Assembly (NCBI GenBank): GCA_950075905.1
Contig: CATMVR010000074.1
Span: 1 to 12,216, forward strand
DNA from: an uncultured Persicitalea sp.
GTDB taxonomy: Bacteria > Bacteroidota > Bacteroidia > Cytophagales > Spirosomataceae
Length of the DNA: 12,216 nucleotides
Reading direction: 5' to 3'
Position 1 is the first letter of the stretch, and each line of letters opens with the position of its first letter. Under the pieces are notes generated by a model. It had not been told where the DNA came from. It searched no databases and saw only the letters and a list, made by a program, of their open reading frames with translations. The translations under genes and the position numbers were made by a program. Below, piece after piece: positions 1-4,669 of this stretch.

Positions 1-54
1 TTGTTTGTTTTCATAGGTATGAATTGGGTTAGTTGATTACTCATTATTGGGCCT
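1..54. other. Left-edge intergenic sequence, possible start of a gene leaving the window
   Basis: This AT-rich stretch lies outside the duplicated block that begins at 55. On the minus strand an ATG at 14-12 begins Met-Lys-Thr-Asn, and an in-frame ATG at 44-42 reads openly through it and off the window. Met-Lys-Thr would suit another exported protein like its neighbours, but fewer than 15 codons are visible, so no gene can be claimed. No hairpin like those before the nearby genes was found ahead of it. Confidence 0.15.
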
Positions 55-79
55 GAAGGAGAAACAGGAATTTCATTTA

Positions 80-229
80 TCACCAAACCACCTCGGCACC
101 AAAGCAGAAGGCCATGGGTTGGTGAGCGGAGACGTCCAGTATCACCCCACATTTCTCCTGACAATACCCTGGACTAATCAGAAGTGTAAGCAGCCCTATC
201 ACACAGTTTTTTATAATCAATGTTCTCAT
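80..229 (-). pseudogene. In-frame deletion remnant of a carboxypeptidase-regulatory-like secreted protein
   Basis: This is a 49-codon open frame with ATG at 229 and TGA at 80-82. Its first 38 codons match the N-terminus of the protein at 1064-2017 (about 24 of 38 residues identical), including the signal peptide and the segment GYCQEKCGVILD. Its last 11 residues (MAFCFGAEVVW) are identical to the last 11 of that protein. The middle 268 codons (parental residues 39-306) are missing and the frame is preserved. Almost the whole regulatory-like domain and the entire C-terminal domain are gone, so the ancestral function must be lost. A functional exported micropeptide cannot be excluded, because the start, signal peptide, stop and leader hairpin are all intact. 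It was missed as a gene because it is short. Confidence 0.8.
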
Positions 230-249
230 TTACTGATGATTACAAATAG

Positions 250-286
250 CCAGGAGCTATATTGTCGATGCTGATATAGCTCCTGG
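250..286 (-). promoter_or_regulatory. Leader inverted repeat before the remnant gene
   Basis: A perfect 13-bp inverted repeat (CCAGGAGCTATAT at 250-262, ATATAGCTCCTGG at 274-286) has an 11-nt loop. It sits 20 bp upstream of the ATG at 229. There is no T-run on either side, so it does not look like an intrinsic terminator. The duplicate locus has the same structure at 2031-2081, with one compensated base pair change (G-C here, A-T there). A leader RNA hairpin or a dyad operator would both fit. Confidence 0.6.
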
Positions 287-317
287 TAATTCAATGGTAA
301 ACCTTAATGGCAAGGAC

Positions 318-371
318 TTTTCACCCAGGCAACTGTGTCCCCACAGGCAACGGATTAGGGATGCAAAAAAC
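318..371. other. Spacer between duplicated copy and barrel gene
   Basis: No gene is seen. The element CAGGCAAC occurs at 329-336 and 345-352. The second occurrence, with its flanks, closely resembles the sequence just left of the second duplicate copy (1023-1036). This fits a tandem duplication whose unit also included this spacer. The barrel gene's stop codon follows at 372-374. Confidence 0.3.
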
Positions 372-941
372 TTACCTTATTCGATAAAATGCGTACAAAC
401 CCAACAACGGCGTAAGTTCCGTCTTATTCAAGTACACTATCTGGAAATTGCCCATTACTGAAAGTCTTTTAGACAGATTGATATCCAGTTCAAGTCCTAG
501 ATTTCCACCGAAGTCCCAGTATGTTCGATTCTCTCGTTCATAATCGGTTACTTCATTTCCATTGAAGTTTATCTTCTTAGACACCAGATCGCTTACGTGC
601 CAGAGCGAGGGTCCCGCCGCGATTCTCAAATGACTTCCCCCCATTTCAAATAGCGAAAACTTGGCAGCTAAATCCACAGTAAAACGTTTTCTCAACTCAG
701 GAACCTGTTGAAAGGTATTATCCATTCCTTTATAGTATAAGTATCCTATATCCGCCGATCCAAATATCCTTTGCTTGAATTGATGCTGGTAAGAGAATTT
801 AGGCAGAAAGGTTATATCATCGGGTAGATCGAGAGTCAGATAGCTTATGCCCATTCCAACACGGTCACTCTTCAATTGCTGCGCAGAGATTGTCGAATTG
901 ACTAATAAAAGCAGCGCGAAAACACGGAGTATGTTTCTCAT
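372..941 (-). CDS. Small outer-membrane beta-barrel protein, signal peptide
   Basis: The product is 189 residues. It opens with a typical signal peptide (MRNILRVFALLLLVNSTISA, cleavage expected near residue 20, before QQL). The rest alternates polar and hydrophobic or aromatic residues in strand-length segments, such as FGSADIGYLYYKG, LRIAAGPSLWHVS and LSVMGNFQIVYL, and ends in aromatic-rich YAFYRIR. This is the pattern of a Bacteroidota outer-membrane beta-barrel of the OmpW/OmpA-barrel type. No enzymatic motif is visible and the cargo or partner is unknown. A perfect 14-bp inverted repeat lies 16 bp before the start. It sits between the two copies of the carboxypeptidase-like gene, on the same strand, which suggests the set was built by local duplication around it. 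The barrel call rests on pattern, not on a recognised close relative. Confidence 0.8.
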   Translation of the reverse strand: MRNILRVFALLLLVNSTISAQQLKSDRVGMGISYLTLDLPDDITFLPKFSYQHQFKQRIFGSADIGYLYYKGMDNTFQQVPELRKRFTVDLAAKFSLFEMGGSHLRIAAGPSLWHVSDLVSKKINFNGNEVTDYERENRTYWDFGGNLGLELDINLSKRLSVMGNFQIVYLNKTELTPLLGLYAFYRIR

Positions 942-957
942 TGGATTCTTATGTTAA

Positions 958-993
958 AGAGCAGACAGAACCATATTCAGTTCTGTCTGCTCT
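958..993 (-). promoter_or_regulatory. Leader inverted repeat before the barrel gene
   Basis: AGAGCAGACAGAAC at 958-971 pairs perfectly with 980-993 around an 8-nt loop. Allowing a single bulged base, the stem extends to 954 and 998. It begins 16 bp upstream of the ATG at 941 and also lies after the stop codon of the upstream minus-strand gene at 1064. A terminator for that gene is therefore possible, but on the minus strand the far arm is not followed by a T-run. Sequence outside the right arm (995-1032) loosely resembles the leaders at 287-336 and 2082-2105, so it may be a third copy of one leader type. Confidence 0.55.
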
Positions 994-1063
994 GTTAAAT
1001 GGTTACTGAACAAGGGTCGGTACACAGGCAACTGATTTGAAGGAGAAACATGAATTTCATTCA

Positions 1064-2017
1064 TCACCAAACCACCTCAGCCCCAAAGCAGAAAGCCATG
1101 TTGGGTCTTTCAGTTCTGGGGAGCCATTTGCCGCTCCAGTTCGATGAGACACTGCTGTGGAGGAGTGCATCGGTAGCCTTGGTGAAGTTGTACATTGGGG
1201 CGATATGCTCGACTGTATTGATTTTTAGTCTTTTAGTGCCTTTCAAAGTGAATTTTCCAAATTCTCGATCCTGATTTTGCTTGTAGTGGCCTTGCTTATC
1301 GGTGTACCCCACGCAGGATACCCCAATCCAAAATCCATCCGCCGGTACCGCAAGGCCAAAATTTGCCACATCAAATTCGATTTCTTTCCCATCGAAGGGT
1401 ACATCGGCAATCACTAGCTCGGGTAACAAATCCTGTCCGGGTAGTTGCTTTACCCGATCATGGCTATAAAGTCGGAGAGCCACCCGGAAACTTTTCACTA
1501 AGTCATTCTTTTTGGGAGTCAAACGGCAATACACGCGATTGATTACGGATGTTTGTCGAAGTTCATTGGGAATATAAGTAGCCAGGGTGGCATTCGAATT
1601 GTGCGCAAACCCTAACGACTGCAACTCAAGCAGCGGCTTTTTGGAATAACCGATTAATCTCGATTGTAGTGTACGGTTGTCTGACCTGACCACCACCTCC
1701 CGGAGGGGAATGGCAACGGCTTTTAGATATATAGTGTCTTTTTTCAGAAAATCCGACAGAGCTAGCGTACTAGGGGCATAGCCCAAGGTCGATATTAGTA
1801 CGCTGTCCACTTTTCCAGCGGGCCTGGCCAGGCAAAAAGTTCCCTTGTCGGAAGCATACATACCCTGTGGGGTAGCCCGATAATGAATGGTGGCATAGGG
1901 AATGGGTTGGTAAGTGGAGGCGTCCAGGATTACCCCACATTTCTCCTGACAATACCCTGTAATATCAAGAAATGTGAGTACCATTAGTATCCAACCTTTT
2001 ATAATCAATGTTTTCAT
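1064..2017 (-). CDS. Secreted protein with carboxypeptidase-regulatory-like domain
   Basis: The product is 317 residues. The start is ATG at 2017: it gives a good signal peptide (residues 1-23, ending GYC/Q) and matches the start kept in the duplicate copy. An upstream in-frame TTG at 2041 falls inside the leader hairpin and is unlikely to be used. Residues 28-110 fit the CarboxypepD_reg-like fold (PF13715 type): GVILDASTYQPIPYATI, then SDKGTF, then DSVLISTLGY, and the strand REVVV. Proteins with this domain are usually exported and anchored in or associated with the outer membrane, and the domain also forms the N-terminus of SusC-like receptors. Here no TonB plug or barrel follows. Residues 120-317 form a beta-rich domain I do not recognise. 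No catalytic motif is visible. It was probably duplicated together with its leader (see 55-317). Confidence 0.8.
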   Translation of the reverse strand: MKTLIIKGWILMVLTFLDITGYCQEKCGVILDASTYQPIPYATIHYRATPQGMYASDKGTFCLARPAGKVDSVLISTLGYAPSTLALSDFLKKDTIYLKAVAIPLREVVVRSDNRTLQSRLIGYSKKPLLELQSLGFAHNSNATLATYIPNELRQTSVINRVYCRLTPKKNDLVKSFRVALRLYSHDRVKQLPGQDLLPELVIADVPFDGKEIEFDVANFGLAVPADGFWIGVSCVGYTDKQGHYKQNQDREFGKFTLKGTKRLKINTVEHIAPMYNFTKATDALLHSSVSSNWSGKWLPRTERPNMAFCFGAEVVW

Positions 2018-2030
2018 TTGCTGTTGGTTG

Positions 2031-2081
2031 TGAATCGCCAAGAACTATATGGGCATTGATACATAGCTCTTGGCGATTCAA
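2031..2081 (-). promoter_or_regulatory. Leader inverted repeat before the carboxypeptidase-like gene
   Basis: Arms at 2031-2048 and 2064-2081 match at 17 of 18 positions, around a 15-nt loop. The near edge is 13 bp upstream of the ATG at 2017. No T-run follows on the minus strand, which argues against an intrinsic terminator for the small gene at 2135-2326. It is homologous to the hairpin at 250-286. One stem position changed as a pair (A-T here, G-C there), while a second changed on one side only and leaves a mismatch here. Confidence 0.6.
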
Positions 2082-2134
2082 TTGTGAGCCTTATTGACAA
2101 GGCCCTGAGCTAAACGTCATTTCTTCCGAAATCA

Positions 2135-2326
2135 TTATTCCGAAAAATATGTCCTGGTAACGCCGAACTCTTGGCATAAGCCGTCATAGGCATACTGGGT
2201 ACCCAGATATTCGTACTCTGAGCCAAAAAGCTTTCTTGCCTGACTTTCATTTACGACTGTGACGGATAGAAATGAAATCATCAAGAAAATTCGGAGATGT
2301 TTCCGATTGATGCATAGCTTTTTCAT
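2135..2326 (-). CDS. Small exported peptide, function unknown
   Basis: The open frame has 63 codons, with ATG at 2326 and TAA at 2135-2137. The first 30 residues form a plausible signal sequence: a basic start (MKKLCINRKHLR), a hydrophobic core (IFLMISFLSVTVV), and a polar end with Ala at the likely cleavage site (NESQA). The mature part would be only about 33 residues, tyrosine-rich with one cysteine (FGSEYEYLGTQYAYDGLC). I do not recognise a family. It lies 117 bp upstream of the carboxypeptidase-like gene on the same strand and could be its leading gene, though a hairpin lies between them. Coding is supported only by the signal-like N-terminus and strand agreement, so a chance ORF remains possible. 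Confidence 0.5.
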   Translation of the reverse strand: MKKLCINRKHLRIFLMISFLSVTVVNESQARKLFGSEYEYLGTQYAYDGLCQEFGVTRTYFSE

Positions 2327-2377
2327 ACTTTTACATTGGTTTGAGCGTTGAAAAACGATTGAACTGCTTATCGAAAG

Positions 2378-2416
2378 AGCCCCGCGCGAGTTGCCAAACG
2401 GTCGTGGGGCTTTTTT
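2378..2416 (+). terminator. Intrinsic-terminator-like hairpin, possibly bidirectional
   Basis: AGCCCCGCG at 2378-2386 pairs with CGTGGGGCT at 2403-2411 (one G-T pair). It is followed on the plus strand by six T (2411-2416). No plus-strand gene ends here. On the minus strand the stem is followed by a weak CTCTTT, and it lies about 150 bp beyond the stop of the LytTR regulator, so it most likely separates that operon from the minus-strand gene at 2326. The better T-run faces the direction with no known gene. Confidence 0.5.
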
Positions 2417-2564
2417 GATGTCTCTAAGGAAAAGAAATGGTTGAGCAAGGCAAAGTATTTTCGACAGAGAGCACCTTTGAAGCGACCAAGAGGATCTGTA
2501 TTACGACGAAGCGATACATGCGGAACGTACGTCAGTGGATAGGACTCACTACTCCCGGAGTCCT
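2417..2564. other. Intergenic spacer with a 3' stem-loop next to the LytTR gene
   Basis: No convincing gene is present. A 7-bp inverted repeat (AGGACTC at 2541-2547, GAGTCCT at 2558-2564) abuts the stop codon of the regulator at 2565. On the minus strand it has no T-run, so at most it would protect the 3' end. A 43-codon plus-strand frame at 2437-2568 shows no recognisable features. Confidence 0.3.
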
Positions 2565-3296
2565 CTAAGGCAGGAGCTTGATGTACTTCTTTAACGACTC
2601 CCGGTAGGAGGGGCCAATCGACAACTCCTTGCCGTTGGTAAGCAGCAGGCGGTTGCCTTCAATGAGGCGGATGGCTGCCCGGCGCACGAGGTAGGAGCGG
2701 TGAATGGGGATGAACTCCGGAGGGCGAAACAGCTCAGCGGCCTTCGCAAGCGAGAGGTGGGTGAGAATCATCTGATCGGGCAGAAACACCTTTACGTAGT
2801 CTTTGCTGGCTTCCAGGTACAGTACTTCCTGGTAGGGGATTTGCAGCAGTTTCTTCTCTTCGCGCAGCCATACCAATTCTTCGCCAGCCGGGGGGGCGTC
2901 GGGTACCTTCCCTTCAACTTCCCTGGCCCGGCCGCGTTTTTCTTTGAATCGGGCCACCGCCTGCATAAACCGCTCGAAGGCAATGGGCTTCACGAGGTAG
3001 TCGAGGGCGGCTACCTCGTAGCTTTGCGCGGCGTAGTGCGAGTAGGCCGTGGTCAGCACGAACTCGGGGCGGTCGGTCAGCGGGAGGGCCATCAGGTCCA
3101 TACCGGTCATTTCGGGCATTTGGATGTCCACAAAAACCAGCTCTGCTTTGTGCCGTTGGATGGCCGCGAGCGCGTCGAGGCCATTGCTGCACACGGCCAC
3201 CGTCAGGAGGTCGGGTACGCGCCCGACAAAAGCGGCGATGAGGTCACGGGCGGGGGGCTCGTCATCTACGATCACGACCCGGTAGGGGTTTTCCAT
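2565..3296 (-). CDS. LytTR-family response regulator (LytR/AlgR type)
   Basis: The product is 243 residues from ATG at 3296. Residues 4-125 form a receiver domain: acidic pair DDE at 11-13, phospho-acceptor Asp57 in VFVDIQMP, the Thr in VLTTAYS, and the Lys in DYLVKPI. After a charged linker, the last ~100 residues are a LytTR DNA-binding domain (LREEKKLLQI, VLYLEASKDYVKVFL, FIPIHRSYLV, LSIGPSYRESLKKYI). An upstream in-frame ATG at 3320 would add eight residues (MYFYSLIC); I prefer MENPYRVVIVDDE because the receiver strand begins right after it. The frame overlaps the 3' end of the sensor kinase by 35 bp, so the two are translationally coupled partners. On phosphorylation it is expected to bind promoter DNA; its targets are not evident. 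The GC-rich opposite strand produces long spurious frames here. Confidence 0.95.
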   Translation of the reverse strand: MENPYRVVIVDDEPPARDLIAAFVGRVPDLLTVAVCSNGLDALAAIQRHKAELVFVDIQMPEMTGMDLMALPLTDRPEFVLTTAYSHYAAQSYEVAALDYLVKPIAFERFMQAVARFKEKRGRAREVEGKVPDAPPAGEELVWLREEKKLLQIPYQEVLYLEASKDYVKVFLPDQMILTHLSLAKAAELFRPPEFIPIHRSYLVRRAAIRLIEGNRLLLTNGKELSIGPSYRESLKKYIKLLP

Positions 3297-4434
3297 GCAA
3301 ATCAAGGAGTAAAAGTACATGATAGGAGTCGGCCTCCTGCTTCCTGGTAAGTTGGTGGCGGTCGGGGTAGAGCAGGTTCAGTCGTCGCTGCGCATTGGTA
3401 AGCCCTACCCCGCCACGCTCTTCCGTCTGCTCCGGCGGGGCATGCGTGCTGTTGCTTACCTCAAAGCGCAGCTGACCGTTTTCGACCGTGGCCCGTATGC
3501 GCACCCAGCCCCGCTGTGCGCTGGCCTGCGGGCCATGCTTGAAGGCATTCTCGACAAAGACAATCAGGAGCAGGGGGGCGATGGTGAGGGTACCGGGCGT
3601 GCCGTGCACCTCAAAACTCAGCGGGGTGTCGTCCTCGTGCCGGATGCGCTGCAGCTCCACGTAGCTCCGGAGAAAGGAAAGCTCCTGGGAGAGCGGCACC
3701 AACGGTGCCTCCGTTTGGTAGAGCGTGTACCGCATCAGGTCGGCTAGTTTCAATAGGGTGCCGGGTACCCGGTCGGGTGCCTGAATCGAAAAGGAATAGA
3801 TGTTGTTGAGGGTATTGAACAAAAAATGGGGGTTGACCTGGGCTTTCAGGAAATCAAACTCCAACTGAATATTCTCTTTTTCGAGGTGCGCTCCCCGCGT
3901 ACGCTGCACCACCAGGTCTTTGAATAGCTTCACGGATAAGGCATAAATGAGGTAGGTATACACCATTGAAAAGCAAAAGATAAGCACCAGCACCGAATCG
4001 AAGGGGAGCTGCCATACCGCAAGACCCATGACGTGGTCGGCGAAGTTGCGGTAGACCACCGGCAGACGGGGCAGGGTAAACCACTGCACAAACCACACCA
4101 CATGCCACCGAACCAGCAGGACAGTGAGGAAATGTACCCCCAGCAGTCCGGTGCAAAAGAGAACGGGCCGAAAACGCTGGAACAGGAAACTACGGATCAG
4201 CTTCGCTACCAGCAGGTAGTCGAGGATGATGAGTCCCGCAAAGATGAGGGTAGAAAGCGTGACGTAGGCCGTACGGTCAGCGGCGTCGGTGAGCTGGATG
4301 GCGTTGTAGTTGAATCGCTCATAGATCAGGAACGTCATGACCGACCACAAAAGCCCATGGCGGGCCACCCGGTAGCGCGGGGCGGGATCTAGCAGGAATT
4401 GGAAAAAAGTGTTTTGGTCCAGCCTGAGTTTCAT
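3262..4434 (-). CDS. LytS-type membrane sensor histidine kinase (His_kinase family)
   Basis: The product is 390 residues. Four hydrophobic segments (about 25-37, 57-78, 91-117 and 140-168) form the membrane sensor part, with no large periplasmic domain. A short helix (KENIQLEFDFLKAQ) leads into the His_kinase motif QVNPHFLFNTLNNIYSF, with the predicted phospho-acceptor His203. The ATPase domain has its N-box at 292-301 (VFVENAFKHG) and the glycine motif GGVGLTNAQRRL at 341-352. This is the typical Bacteroidota partner of LytTR regulators, and the regulator gene overlaps its 3' end. The signal sensed is unknown. The ATG at 4434 gives a normal family length. A perfect inverted repeat lies 11 bp upstream, and hemN is transcribed divergently 235 bp away. 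Confidence 0.95.
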   Translation of the reverse strand: MKLRLDQNTFFQFLLDPAPRYRVARHGLLWSVMTFLIYERFNYNAIQLTDAADRTAYVTLSTLIFAGLIILDYLLVAKLIRSFLFQRFRPVLFCTGLLGVHFLTVLLVRWHVVWFVQWFTLPRLPVVYRNFADHVMGLAVWQLPFDSVLVLIFCFSMVYTYLIYALSVKLFKDLVVQRTRGAHLEKENIQLEFDFLKAQVNPHFLFNTLNNIYSFSIQAPDRVPGTLLKLADLMRYTLYQTEAPLVPLSQELSFLRSYVELQRIRHEDDTPLSFEVHGTPGTLTIAPLLLIVFVENAFKHGPQASAQRGWVRIRATVENGQLRFEVSNSTHAPPEQTEERGGVGLTNAQRRLNLLYPDRHQLTRKQEADSYHVLLLLDLHGKPLPGRDRR

Positions 4435-4445
4435 GAGGAATCTAC

Positions 4446-4476
4446 AAAACCCAAAGGTGCAACCGATTTGGGTTTT
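4446..4476 (-). promoter_or_regulatory. Inverted repeat before the kinase start
   Basis: AAAACCCAAA at 4446-4455 and TTTGGGTTTT at 4467-4476 form a perfect 10-bp inverted repeat with an 11-bp spacer. Its near edge is 11 bp upstream of the kinase ATG. Symmetry and placement suit either an operator for autoregulation or a leader hairpin. Half-site centres are 21 bp apart, about two helical turns, which would suit a dimeric regulator. Confidence 0.5.
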
Positions 4477-4531
4477 CTCCTAGAAAAATGGCGCAGCAGG
4501 GGTTTGGAATCGACGAAAGTGGGAGTGGGGA

Positions 4532-4564
4532 ACCCGTGGCACGGTTTTGAACCGTGCCACGGGT
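4532..4564. repeat. Strong palindromic hairpin in the divergent intergenic region
   Basis: Arms ACCCGTGGCACGGTT (4532-4546) and AACCGTGCCACGGGT (4550-4564) are perfectly complementary over 15 bp, with a 3-nt TTG loop. There is no T-run on either side, and both flanking genes point away, so it is not a terminator for either. It resembles a REP-type palindromic element, but only one copy is in the window. It lies about 100 bp from both start codons. Confidence 0.6.
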
Positions 4565-4590
4565 GGCTACAATAAAATCACCTCCTTTCC

Positions 4591-4602
4591 TGACGCCCGT
4601 CA
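4591..4602 (+). promoter_or_regulatory. Crp/Fnr-type operator candidate upstream of hemN
   Basis: The sequence TGACGCCCGTCA is a perfect dyad with the TGAC-N4-GTCA geometry typical of Crp/Fnr-family sites. Its centre (4596.5) is about 42 bp upstream of the transcription start expected from the -7 element at 4626-4633, which is the class II activator position. A Crp/Fnr-domain regulator is encoded at 7539-8603. The binding assignment is inference. Confidence 0.45.
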
Positions 4603-4625
4603 TGTTTTCCGGCTGCGCGACCCGG

Positions 4626-4633
4626 TAGTTTTG
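4626..4633 (+). promoter_or_regulatory. Bacteroidota -7 promoter element for hemN
   Basis: TAGTTTTG matches the Bacteroidota -7 consensus TAnnTTTG at every fixed base. The expected TTG at -33 is not clearly present, as might be expected of an activator-dependent promoter. It would start transcription near 4638, leaving a leader of about 30 nt before the hemN ATG. Confidence 0.45.
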
Positions 4634-4669
4634 GGGTAATCATTAAGAAGTCTTTGCCTGAGCATTCCC

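Larger units (their letters stand above)
55..317. repeat. Internally deleted duplicate of the 1039-2105 locus
   Basis: Positions 55-116 align without gaps to 1039-1100 (5 mismatches in 62 by hand count). Positions 114-317 align without gaps to 1902-2105; the part 117-229 is about 79% identical by hand count. The two segments meet at an ATG triplet present at both parental breakpoints, so 804 bp found in the second copy is absent here. Similarity fades beyond 317/2105 and before 55/1039. The copy spans the 3' flank, the fused coding remnant and the 5' leader of the minus-strand gene. The two copies flank the barrel gene at 372-941, as expected after a tandem duplication followed by a deletion in one copy. 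Confidence 0.88.
1039..2105. repeat. Full-length partner copy of the duplication
   Basis: Its ends (1039-1100 and 1902-2105) are the sequences present in the deleted copy at 55-317, in the same order and orientation. The central 1101-1904 has no counterpart. The unit covers the 3' flank, the complete coding region 1064-2017 and the 5' leader with its hairpin. Confidence 0.85.

Noticed and set aside
47..274. 75-codon plus-strand frame
   Set aside because: It opens without an ATG near the start, has no protein-like features, and runs antisense across the duplicated minus-strand remnant and its hairpin.
1050..1274. 74-codon plus-strand frame
   Set aside because: It is antisense to the well-supported carboxypeptidase-regulatory-like gene and starts in that gene's 3' flank.
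2031..2081. Intrinsic terminator of the 63-residue peptide gene
   Set aside because: The stem is strong but no T-run follows it on the minus strand, and its homologue at 250-286 also lacks one.
2437..2568. 43-codon plus-strand frame after the T-run hairpin
   Set aside because: It is short, has no recognisable motif, ends inside the stop region of the LytTR gene and is not preceded by a promoter I can see.
2700..3350. 216-codon plus-strand frame opposite the LytTR regulator
   Set aside because: It is a shadow of GC-rich coding sequence; the minus strand has full receiver and LytTR motifs, and this frame resembles no family.
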